Assembly (NCBI GenBank): GCA_030038885.1
Contig: JASHQY010000033.1
Location: 1 to 13,221, forward strand
DNA length: 13,221 nucleotides
From: Thermoplasmata archaeon
Lineage (GTDB): Archaea > Thermoplasmatota > Thermoplasmata > Lutacidiplasmatales > UBA184
Direction: 5' to 3'
The notes under the pieces: model-generated
Databases searched by the model: none
What the model saw: the letters and a program-made list of their open reading frames with translations, nothing else
What the model was told of the DNA's origin: nothing
Shown here: one piece after another, positions 6,854 through 13,181 of the stretch
How the letters are laid out: each line of letters begins with the position of its first letter
How positions within the stretch are numbered: position 1 is the first letter of the stretch
Program-made: the position numbers and the translations under genes

Positions 6854-8275
6854 ATGACACAGTCTGCTCTGGTGGCCGCAACGGCCGTGATTTTCTGCTT
6901 GGCTAGCCTCGTTCCCCTAGGCACGACTCTGTTCGGCATGCAGAGCACGGAATTTTCTGCCCACGGAATTCCTGAGCCTCTTCGACCGCAGAGCCGAGCC
7001 GTTCCTGGGACTGGCCCAATCGTAGACCAGCAAAACGTTGCCACAGGGCTGGGTTCTTTTGTGTCGAGTAATGTCAACGCCGTAGTCGCGAACATCACGG
7101 TGGGGGCGAACCCCGGGGTTCCCACCTACGACAGTGCGAACGGGAACGTCTACGTTCCCGATCCGGGAGTCGAGGGCCTCAGCGTGATTTCGTCATCGGC
7201 CGACGCGGTTGTCGCCACTATCCCGCTTCCGAGTCCGCCCGGTCTGACGGTTTACGACAGCGGCAACGGGGATCTCTACGTGAACTCAATCATATCGCTG
7301 TCGCAGAACGTAACAGTCGTTTCGGGATCATCGAACCTTGTCACCACCTCGGTTCCGGTGGGGGGTTACCCTATGCCTCCCACCTATGTCCGCACGGACG
7401 GCGACCTGTATGTGCCGGTGATTGCCGTTGCACCGCAGCAGGCAGGCCACGTTAGCGTAATCTCCGGGTCATCGAACACAGTCATCGCAACCATTCCCGT
7501 CGGCAGTTTCCCGGATACTCCGGCATTCGACAGCGTCAATGGTAATCTCTACGTGCCGAATTTGGATGACACTAACGTCAGCGTGGTATCGACAGCATCG
7601 AACTCGATTGTCACCACCGTTCCGGTCGGCGGTTATCCCGACACACCGGCGTACGACAGCAGCAACGGGGATCTTTACGTGCCCGTGACTGCGGCAGCGT
7701 CGGGGCAGATCGATCATATCAGCGTAATCTCAGGAGCCACGAATACCGTAGTCGAGACGATCCCGGCCGGAGCGCAGGCCCCCGGTGTCCCTACCTGCGA
7801 TCCCTCGAACGGCGATGTGTACGTTTCGTCGTTGTCGTGGGGTGCCGCCGACGGTACGGTCACGGTCATTTCGGGGAGAACCAACTCGGTGGTCGCCGTG
7901 GCCGTGGTTGAGTCGCTTCCTCAGTCGCCGGTCTATGACTCCGACAACGGAGATCTGTACGTCGCGAGCGACAATTCCAGCTCGGGTGAAGTGAGTGTGA
8001 TCTCGGGGATTTCCAACGCCGTGATCGCTACGATTCCTGTCCTATCCAGCCCACTAGCTCCCGCTTTTGACCCGACAAGCGGCAACCCGTACACGCCGGA
8101 CTACAACGCGAACGCAGTGAGCGTGATCTCGGGTGGGTTCTCGAACAACGGGATTCAGCCCTTGGCCTCTTCTTGGTTTCCGGATTTGACTATAGTTCCG
8201 GCGATTGCTGTGGGCGCTGCGATTGGAATTCTATGGTTCTCATACAGCGGCGACGTCAAAGTGAGAGCGAGATAA
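6854..8275 (+). CDS. Surface YVTN-type beta-propeller protein
   Basis: A predicted exported protein of 473 residues. Residues about 5-28 form a signal peptide or anchor, and about 445-464 form a C-terminal membrane helix followed by the basic tail DVKVRAR, so the bulk would face outside. Between them lie eight repeats of about 40-47 residues, each with a VISGxSNxV strand, an AxIPVG strand, and YDSxNGDLYV near its end. This is the YVTN/lactonase-like beta-propeller pattern known from archaeal S-layer and surface proteins. Eight copies suggest a seven- or eight-bladed propeller. Repeats 4 and 5 are most alike; the eighth is degenerate (PTSGNPYTP). No catalytic residues are evident, so a binding or structural surface role is more likely than an enzymatic one. 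Codon use tolerates A and T at third positions far more than the pst genes. No partner is known. Confidence 0.85.
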   Translation: MTQSALVAATAVIFCLASLVPLGTTLFGMQSTEFSAHGIPEPLRPQSRAVPGTGPIVDQQNVATGLGSFVSSNVNAVVANITVGANPGVPTYDSANGNVYVPDPGVEGLSVISSSADAVVATIPLPSPPGLTVYDSGNGDLYVNSIISLSQNVTVVSGSSNLVTTSVPVGGYPMPPTYVRTDGDLYVPVIAVAPQQAGHVSVISGSSNTVIATIPVGSFPDTPAFDSVNGNLYVPNLDDTNVSVVSTASNSIVTTVPVGGYPDTPAYDSSNGDLYVPVTAAASGQIDHISVISGATNTVVETIPAGAQAPGVPTCDPSNGDVYVSSLSWGAADGTVTVISGRTNSVVAVAVVESLPQSPVYDSDNGDLYVASDNSSSGEVSVISGISNAVIATIPVLSSPLAPAFDPTSGNPYTPDYNANAVSVISGGFSNNGIQPLASSWFPDLTIVPAIAVGAAIGILWFSYSGDVKVRAR

Positions 8276-8363
8276 GTTCTCGTAGAGAGAGAGGTCCCTG
8301 AACGGCGACCACCAGCCGACAATTCCACCTAATCTATCCCTCGCGACGTTATCTCTCGCGGCA

Positions 8364-8504
8364 GTGACCGTCCACTTTCTTACAAACGTTGCCGCTGTGG
8401 GCGATCCGGCTATTACCGACCTAGGGGAGATTGATATCGGGCTCTCCATCGTCGGGATGGTCGGTTCGGCTGCCGACCTCGGGCTCAACTATGCGAAGCT
8501 CTGA
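8364..8504 (+). CDS. Possible small hydrophobic protein or gene remnant
   Basis: A GTG-started frame of 46 residues with alternating hydrophobic runs: TVHFLTNVAAVGDPAITDLG, then IDIGLSIVGMVGSAADLGLN, ending YAKL before TGA. The frame is open from 8286, and the upstream residues (IPPNLSLATLSLAAV) also look membrane-like, but no ATG or Shine-Dalgarno site is present, so the true start is uncertain. It sits between the propeller gene and the two-helix membrane protein. It may be a very small membrane protein, the C-terminus of a decayed gene, or chance. The residue composition is more protein-like than in the other frames of this gap. Confidence 0.3.
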   Translation: MTVHFLTNVAAVGDPAITDLGEIDIGLSIVGMVGSAADLGLNYAKL

Positions 8505-8524
8505 CGACTCCAAGTCAGAATCTC

Positions 8525-9100
8525 ATGGAGTTTGATCTAAGTGAACCCTCACGGGGTCGGGCCCTTGAGCTCGGGGGAATGCGTAAACTATGGTTGGCCG
8601 GATCCCTCCTGCTTCTGGTTATCCTCAGTTGGTTCGCAGTTACTGTCAGATCGGTCCTCCTCTCGCATGGAGCCCTGAACTCAACCCAGTTACTCGTTGG
8701 CAGCGTGCTACTCTCTGCCCTCGCTTTCGGAGCGGGACTGTCCGGCTTCGCGTTCTGGAAGAGCGGCCCCGGCGCCGTCGGTCTGTCCGTGGACTCCGCC
8801 GGCGTTCGTTTTCGATGGAAGTCCGGGAAAGAGGACCAGTTACGGTGGGACCAGGTGAAACGCGGTCTGACTCTCTTGGACTATACTGGCAATCCTCTAC
8901 TGTCCAATCGAACTAAGAACCTCTGGGAGGCACGGAGGTGGAACCGGCCGGCCTCCTTCCTCTCCCGGGAAGCTTTCCACGCAATAATCGAGGGGGCGAC
9001 CGGTCAGGGATTCGCAGTGGAAACGATGATTCTCAAGAATCCCGGATGGGGTTGGGCGCCCTGTACTCGTATCCGGATAGTCGATTCGTTGAACAGGTAG
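8525..9100 (+). CDS. Two-helix membrane protein with PH-like domain, function unknown
   Basis: A 191-residue protein. An 18-residue N-terminal segment (EFDLSEPSRGRALELGG) is followed by two membrane helices at about 22-42 and 55-78. A soluble C-terminal part (about 84-190) begins LSVDSAGVRFRWKSGKEDQL and RWDQV. Short beta strands of this kind after a membrane hairpin resemble the bacterial/archaeal PH-like (bPH) domain proteins, though the match is by pattern only. The ATG at 8525 has no ribosome site but has a TATA-like ACTATGC about 30 bases upstream, which suits a leaderless transcript. An ATG at 8579, just before the first helix and preceded by GGGGG, is an alternative start. Codon use is A/T-tolerant like that of the propeller gene. 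I cannot assign a function. Confidence 0.7.
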   Translation: MEFDLSEPSRGRALELGGMRKLWLAGSLLLLVILSWFAVTVRSVLLSHGALNSTQLLVGSVLLSALAFGAGLSGFAFWKSGPGAVGLSVDSAGVRFRWKSGKEDQLRWDQVKRGLTLLDYTGNPLLSNRTKNLWEARRWNRPASFLSREAFHAIIEGATGQGFAVETMILKNPGWGWAPCTRIRIVDSLNR

Positions 9101-9245
9101 CGACTCCCCCTCACCTTTGACCGCAGGTGCTCCTTCAGACCGCCGGGGTACTCCCCGCGTCGCACTGACAGGACCGATCCGAGGTCCGTTGGATTGGGGT
9201 GCCGAAAAGTCGGGGCCATCTACCTTCTCGCGCGATTGTATGAGC

Positions 9246-9766
9246 TCACGTTTGTGGGCACACTAACGGGAGCGGTGGTCCTGGCCCCATCAGCGTCGTG
9301 ATCAACCGATCGCGGAACGACACGCCTCGCTTCCGACACGTTCGATAGACGGTGAGCAACCGCTCGAGCACATGGGCGCCCGCCCACGTCCGTCGGCCTC
9401 CGCTCACCCTCCAAATCAGCACCCCTTGACGGATCGCGTTGGCCACCCCGTTGTTGTGGTACGGCACTCTCGGCGGGCGAAGGAAGGTGAACAGCATCCC
9501 TCGCCGCTTCCGAAGTTCCTTGGCGATCCGCGCCGCGTCCGAGTCCTTCCGCCCGACTCGCAGCTGTGCCGCCATCCGCCGCACAGCGCGGCCATCCGAC
9601 GGACGGCCCGTCGAGACCTCTGCCGCCGTTCCGCCTCCGACACCTGCGGTGGGTCCTTCACCGCGAGGATCGCCTCCCGGTAGACGGAACGCACCCCGTC
9701 CACGAACCGTAGCAGTTTTCTCGGTGGGTGGCCCGCCGACATGAACTTCGCGGAGGCCTCGCTCAA
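9246..9766 (-). pseudogene. IS66-like transposase remnant, frameshifted and truncated
   Basis: The minus strand encodes the C-terminal third of an IS66-like DDE transposase, split over two frames. The first part (from about 9766) includes PPRKLLRFVDGVRSVYREAI and VKDPPQVSEAERRQ. The second part, ending at 9246, includes RIAKELRKRRGMLFTFLRPP, VPYHNNGVANAIRQGV, SGGRR and LERLLTVYRTCRKRGVSF, the usual order of the IS66 C-terminus. The frames are joined by a 20-bp tandem duplication (9571-9610). Where the family has NNxxE with the catalytic glutamate, this copy reads NNGVA, so the glutamate is missing as well. The N-terminal two thirds is absent, and the break abuts a truncated permease on the other strand. 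No terminal inverted repeats could be identified by eye. The element is inactive. Confidence 0.75.
9571..9610. repeat. 20-bp imperfect tandem duplication causing a frameshift
   Basis: Bases 9571-9590 and 9591-9610 match at 16 of 20 positions, both starting GCCATCCG. On the minus strand each copy encodes the same peptide RAVRRMA, but in different frames. Removing one copy joins the two transposase halves into a single continuous frame. The four differences mean the duplication is not very recent. Confidence 0.7.
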
Positions 9767-10094
9767 CAGCCGTCGGGCTTCGATCCGCTTCCTCTTCTTC
9801 GGGCTGGCCTGGAGCGCGTTGATGACCCTTCTCGAGGGGGACTTTTTGCGCAGTCAGGGCAGCGCGGCGTGGGCGGCTTTCCAGATCCACCTCGCGTTTC
9901 TCAACCCGCTTCAATACGTCGCTCTCTGGCAAGCGGTGATCACGAACACCACCCCCGCCGGGTTCGGAGCCGGACAACTCGGGGGGAGCCCTGGGAGCTA
10001 CGGGGTCACACCGGAGACGCTGGGTCTCGCCTCCGTGGCATGGGTCGCGATTCCGTTGCTCCTGCTTCTGTGGAAGGTACGGCGTGCGGATTGA
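9741..10094 (+). pseudogene. 3' fragment of an ABC-2-type transporter permease
   Basis: A 117-residue reading frame resembling only the C-terminal end of an ABC-2 (NosY-like) permease. A membrane helix at about 17-35 is followed by an amphipathic linker, then FLNPLQYVALWQAVITN (about 52-68), and a last helix LASVAWVAIPLLLLLW ending in KVRRAD. The F-x-N-P stretch before the final helix and the W-x-x-x-P last helix ending in a basic tail are typical of the family. Full permeases have about 250-300 residues with six helices, so the first four are missing. Upstream lies the opposite-strand transposase remnant, which shares about 25 bases with this frame, so the ATG at 9741 may be fortuitous. No ATPase gene is nearby. 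Third positions are GC-rich like the conserved genes. Confidence 0.6.
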
Positions 10095-10146
10095 CGGGCC
10101 CGCCCGGCCCATCGACCGTTCCCCCGCTCGAAAAGGAGGCCGGGCC

Positions 10147-10224
10147 ATGCTCGTCCTGGGCCAGCGGGAGGGAGCGACTCGGTCCGCAAACGCGGCCGCT
10201 CCGCCGGATCTCTCGACAGCGTAG
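10147..10224 (+). CDS. Possible 25-residue mini-ORF with a strong ribosome site
   Basis: AAGGAGG at 10133-10139 lies 7 bases before an ATG that opens a 25-codon frame (MLVLGQREGATRSANAAAPP and five more residues) ending in TAG. The Shine-Dalgarno match is better than those of most real genes in the window. The peptide has no recognisable motif. It may be a small protein, a leader peptide for the membrane protein gene 155 bases downstream, or chance. Confidence 0.22.
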   Translation: MLVLGQREGATRSANAAAPPDLSTA

Positions 10225-10261
10225 GGCGCCGGCTCGTCCGGGTTCGGGCTCGCCCGGCGCC
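10225..10261. repeat. 8-bp inverted repeat in the gap before the DUF981-like gene
   Basis: GGCGCCGG (10225-10232) and CCGGCGCC (10254-10261) are perfect inverted copies around a 21-base loop, immediately after the mini-ORF stop. The rest of the 284-base gap (10095-10378) shows nothing further that I can support. Chance is a real possibility at this GC content. Confidence 0.3.
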
Positions 10262-10378
10262 GCCGGAGGCGAGCACCGTCGCTTCCCTCTGCCGCCGGAG
10301 ACCCGACGGGTGGCTTCTTCAACCCGGACGGTGTGAGCCGCCCGGGGCGGCGGACCGCCCGAGGACGGAGACCGAACG

Positions 10379-11044
10379 ATGACGTTCATCGACGACCTGA
10401 CCCTGATCCTCGACCTGCTAATCCTCGTCGCGGTCCTGGTCTTCTATACCGCGTTCTGCACCTGGTGGGAGTACCGGAGGAAGGACGCCGACCGGGCGGT
10501 GAGCCATCTCCATGCGGGCGCGGCAATCCTCGCGCTCCTCGGAGTGGGGATCGGCCTCCTCGCCCTGTGGGGCGAGCTCACGTGGCCCATTCCGCCCTCG
10601 TTCGGCGCGTACGACTCGTTCTTCTTCGATCCGTTGTTCCTGCTCTCGATCATCCTCGCGGGCTTCGGCTACCTCGTCTACCGCGGGTTGCCGACGCACT
10701 TCATCGGCATCCTCGCCCTGGTCTCTGGCTCGGGCATCATCTACTACGGGGCCCGCGCGTACCAGATCGGCCTGACGACCGAGCCCCTCGAGACGTTCCT
10801 CATGTACCTCGCGTTCGGCGGGGTCGGGATCCTCGCGTTCCCCGCGACGCTCTTCCTCGACTGGTTCGTCGTCGGGCCCACGAACCCCCGCGCCGCGCCG
10901 CTGCCGTCGGGCCCCGTGCCGGATCACCCCTGGCTCTGGCGCGGCCTGGTCGGGCTGTTCCTGCTGGTCGTCGTGATCGCGGGGATCGCGGCGGTCGTGT
11001 ACGGGTTCACCGTGGCGTGGTCGCACCTCGCGTCTCCCCCCTGA
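10379..11044 (+). CDS. DUF981-like multi-pass membrane protein
   Basis: A 221-residue integral membrane protein with about six helices: near 8-26, 45-66, 85-103, 108-125, 137-160 and 192-215. The opening MTFIDDLTLILDLLILVAVL, the central FFFDPLFLLSIILAGFGYLV and GLPTHFIGILALVSGSGIIY fit the archaeal DUF981 family, which has no assigned function. I recognise the family by pattern only. The ATG at 10379 has GGAG (10367-10370) at 8 bases. A charged loop after the first helix (YRRKDADRAVSHLHAG) and a proline-rich loop before the last (about 177-190) are the only sizeable soluble parts. No strong TATA box is visible upstream. There are no transporter or redox motifs. Confidence 0.75.
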   Translation: MTFIDDLTLILDLLILVAVLVFYTAFCTWWEYRRKDADRAVSHLHAGAAILALLGVGIGLLALWGELTWPIPPSFGAYDSFFFDPLFLLSIILAGFGYLVYRGLPTHFIGILALVSGSGIIYYGARAYQIGLTTEPLETFLMYLAFGGVGILAFPATLFLDWFVVGPTNPRAAPLPSGPVPDHPWLWRGLVGLFLLVVVIAGIAAVVYGFTVAWSHLASPP

Positions 11045-11096
11045 GCGCACGGAGACCCCCCTCCGTGATCTCACCCACCGTGCCTATGGGCCCACG

Positions 11097-11115
11097 TGTA
11101 GCTAGTTAAGCTACA
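11097..11115. promoter_or_regulatory. Perfect inverted repeat TGTAGCT-N5-AGCTACA
   Basis: Two 7-base arms are separated by AGTTA, with one of the few AT-containing runs in this gap. The palindrome lies about 90 bases before the TATA box of the 84-residue protein gene. CCCACGTG occurs at its left edge (11091-11098) and again at 11145-11152. A dimeric regulator site is possible; so is a hairpin at the end of the upstream transcript. Confidence 0.4.
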
Positions 11116-11202
11116 TCACCACCGTCCGCAGGGTCCGAGGGGATCCCACGTGCGAGGGGGCTGCCCCGTGCTAGGTTTTCACGTTCCGAGCTAATGCCAT
11201 CC

Positions 11203-11210
11203 TTTTATGC
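11203..11210 (+). promoter_or_regulatory. TATA box for the 84-residue protein gene
   Basis: TTTTATGC lies about 44-51 bases before the ATG at 11254. Transcription would start near 11230-11235, leaving a leader of about 20 bases that contains GGAGGGAG. Confidence 0.5.
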
Positions 11211-11253
11211 CCGCTCCCGCTCGTGAGGGCGGCCATGACCGAGGAGGGAGAAC

Positions 11254-11508
11254 ATGCCGACGTGGCAGATCGTCACCGCACGTCAGGGCTCGGACTCGCT
11301 CCTCGCGGGGTTCCAGGCTAGGGAATTCGCCTCCCGCGAATACCCTGGCGAAGACTACCGCTGGGTCCTAGCGAGCGCGTATCGGGTGCCGACTCCCCGT
11401 AGGGGGGGTGGGCTCCGGGCACGGCTCGCGGGGATCCTGCGGGCGTTCGGCACCCCCGGGGAAGCCGAGGCCGACCCCGAGGCGACGACCGAACGGGCGA
11501 TAGCCTAG
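11254..11508 (+). CDS. Small protein of unknown function (84 aa)
   Basis: A compact soluble protein without recognised family. It opens MPTWQIVTARQGSDSLLAGF and continues REFASREYPGEDYRWVLASA up to about residue 46, which looks like a folded alpha/beta unit. The rest is basic and glycine-rich (TPRRGGGLRARLAGILRAFG), then an acidic, alanine-rich tail. The start is well supported: GGAGGGAG lies 4 bases before the ATG and a TATA box further upstream. It has its own promoter, and a strong hairpin follows its stop, so it is probably a single-gene transcript. No cysteine, histidine cluster or membrane segment is present. Confidence 0.65.
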   Translation: MPTWQIVTARQGSDSLLAGFQAREFASREYPGEDYRWVLASAYRVPTPRRGGGLRARLAGILRAFGTPGEAEADPEATTERAIA

Positions 11509-11524
11509 CGCGGTGCGCTTCGAC

Positions 11525-11553
11525 GCCGGGGCAGGGGAGCTCCCTGCCTCGGC
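11525..11553 (+). terminator. Strong hairpin downstream of the 84-residue protein gene
   Basis: Thirteen pairs can form between 11525-11537 and 11541-11553 around the loop AGC. Two pairs are G-U only if the plus strand is transcribed; on the minus strand they would be A-C mismatches. This favours a hairpin in the rightward transcript, 17 bases after the stop. No T-run follows, so a termination or 3'-end-stabilising role is inference. Confidence 0.45.
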
Positions 11554-11584
11554 GAACCATTTCCGCTCCTCGGGCGCGACGGGA

Positions 11585-11592
11585 GGATTAAG
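11585..11592 (+). promoter_or_regulatory. TATA-like box for the FAD oxidoreductase gene
   Basis: GGATTAAG lies about 33-40 bases before the GTG at 11625. Transcription would start very near the GTG, and no Shine-Dalgarno sequence precedes it, so a leaderless or nearly leaderless mRNA is likely. Confidence 0.4.
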
Positions 11593-11624
11593 TCCCGCTC
11601 CTCCGTGGCCGCGGCGGGCGACGC

Positions 11625-13181
11625 GTGACCGAGTACGACGTCGCGATCGTCGGAGGAGGCCACAACGGCCTCGTCGCCGCCGGCTACCTCGCGAGGGCCG
11701 GGGCGAGGGTCGTCGTGCTCGAGCGGCGCCCGTTCGTCGGGGGCGCGGCGATCACGGAGGAGCCGTGGCCGGGCTTCCGGATCAACACGTTCTCCTACGT
11801 CGCCGGGCTCCTGCGGCCGCAGATCGTCGAGGACCTCGAGCTCGCGAAGTACGGCTACGAGCCGATCCTCTACGATCCCCAGTCGTTCTCCCCCTTCCCG
11901 GACGGCCGGACCCTCTCGCTCTGGACCGACCTCAAGAAGACCCAGCGCGCGATCGCGCGGTTCTCGGCGAAGGACGCCCGCGCGTACCCCCGGTTCGAGG
12001 CGTTCTGGGACGGCGTCCTCGCGCTCGTCGAGCCGCTCTGGCTCGCGCCCCCGGTTCCGCTCGCCGACCTCGTCGCGGCGTTCCCGGGGCCGGAGGCCGA
12101 GGAGCTCGTGCGCGATCTGTTCCTGCGCTCCGCCCAGGACCTCCTCGACGACTGGTTCGAGTCGGACGAGCTCAAGGCCGCGCTCGCGACCAACGCGGTC
12201 ATCGGCGAGATGGTCGGACCCCGCACGCCGGGGACCGCGTACGTCCTCGCGCACCACAACCTCGGCGTGCTCGGGGGCCACCGGAGGGTCTGGGGGTTCT
12301 CGAAGGGCGGGATGGGCCGGATCACGGAGGCGATGGCCGCGTCGGCCGCGCAGTTCGGCGCGACGATCCGCACCGGCACGGCGGCGCGGTCGATCGTCGT
12401 GCGGAACGGGCGGGCGGCCGGCGTGACGCTCGAGAGCGGCGAGTTCGTCCGGGCCCGCGCGGTGGCGTCGAACGCCGACGCGCAGCACACGTACCTCGAG
12501 CTCTTGCCGCCGGACTCCGTCCCGGCGGAGGTCGTCCGCCGGGTCCGTCGGATCCGGAGCCGCGGCGCGGCGCTGAAGTTCCACGCCGCGCTCGACGGGC
12601 TCCCGAAGTTCACGGCCGCGCCGACGACCCCCGGCCCCCACCACGCGGGCGCGATCGAGATCTGCCCGTCGACGGACTACCTCGAGCGGGCGTACGACGA
12701 CGGGAAGTACGGCCGGTTCTCCGACCGCCCGTTCCTGGACTGCGAGCTCCAGCGCGTCCGGGACCCGTCGATGGCTCCGCCGGGAAAGCACGTCCTGACG
12801 TGCTTCGTCCAGTACGCGCCGTACGCGCTCCGTGGGACGAACTGGGACGAGTTCCGTCCGGCGGCGGCCGAGCGGGTCCTCGACACGCTCGCCGAGTACG
12901 CCCCCAACCTCCGCGCGGTCGTTCGGGACTGGCGGATCGTCTCGCCGCTCGACCTCGAGCGCACCCTCGGCCTCACCGGCGGGAACATCTTCCAGGGGGA
13001 CCTCACGCCCGACCAGCTCTTCTCCTACCGTCCGATCCCCGGCGGGGCCGGGTACCGGACGCCGGTCCGGGGGGTCTACCTCTGCGGCTCGGCCGCGCAT
13101 CCGGGCGGCGGCGTCACCGGCGCCCCCGGGCACAACGCCGCCGCCGTGATCCTCGAGGACCTTCCGACCCTCGCGCGATGA
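11625..13181 (+). CDS. FAD-dependent oxidoreductase, PYROXD2/phytoene-desaturase-like
   Basis: A flavin amine-oxidase-superfamily protein of 518 residues. The N-terminal Rossmann motif VAIVGGGHNGLVAAGYLARA (6-25) binds the ADP part of FAD and is followed by the acidic strand end VVVLERRPFVGGAA (29-42). The centre has GGHRRVWGFSKGGMGRITEA and a second dinucleotide-contact region with RAVASNAD (about 280-287). The C-terminal FAD site is RGVYLCGSAAHPGGGVTGAP (about 483-502) with GHNAAAVIL. ELQRVRDPSMAPPGKHVLTC and TGGNIFQGDLTPDQLFSYRP are typical of the PYROXD2-like branch rather than true carotenoid CrtI. The substrate is unknown, and no carotenoid genes are adjacent. The GTG is chosen because only four residues precede the first strand. 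The stop overlaps the next ATG. Confidence 0.88.
   Translation: MTEYDVAIVGGGHNGLVAAGYLARAGARVVVLERRPFVGGAAITEEPWPGFRINTFSYVAGLLRPQIVEDLELAKYGYEPILYDPQSFSPFPDGRTLSLWTDLKKTQRAIARFSAKDARAYPRFEAFWDGVLALVEPLWLAPPVPLADLVAAFPGPEAEELVRDLFLRSAQDLLDDWFESDELKAALATNAVIGEMVGPRTPGTAYVLAHHNLGVLGGHRRVWGFSKGGMGRITEAMAASAAQFGATIRTGTAARSIVVRNGRAAGVTLESGEFVRARAVASNADAQHTYLELLPPDSVPAEVVRRVRRIRSRGAALKFHAALDGLPKFTAAPTTPGPHHAGAIEICPSTDYLERAYDDGKYGRFSDRPFLDCELQRVRDPSMAPPGKHVLTCFVQYAPYALRGTNWDEFRPAAAERVLDTLAEYAPNLRAVVRDWRIVSPLDLERTLGLTGGNIFQGDLTPDQLFSYRPIPGGAGYRTPVRGVYLCGSAAHPGGGVTGAPGHNAAAVILEDLPTLAR

Noticed and set aside
7100..8130. Regularly spaced repeats in the propeller gene as a CRISPR-like array
   Set aside because: The spacing of about 130 bases, the divergence between copies and the continuous reading frame show protein repeats, not CRISPR repeats and spacers.
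8240..8488. 82-codon minus-strand frame overlapping the end of the propeller gene
   Set aside because: It overlaps a well-supported gene end, has Ser/Arg/Pro-rich composition without motifs, and the plus-strand frame in the same gap looks more protein-like.
10006..10389. Frames on both strands in the gap before the DUF981-like gene
   Set aside because: Basic, proline-rich translations without motifs that overlap the permease fragment; typical of non-coding GC-rich DNA.
11235..11321. Alternative small frame starting at the ATG at 11235
   Set aside because: It overlaps the 84-residue gene out of frame, lacks a ribosome site and is only 28 codons; the ATG at 11254 has an excellent one.
11505..13133. 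Long minus-strand open frame opposite the FAD oxidoreductase
   Set aside because: Same high-GC mirror effect; low-complexity translation against a fully motif-supported sense gene.
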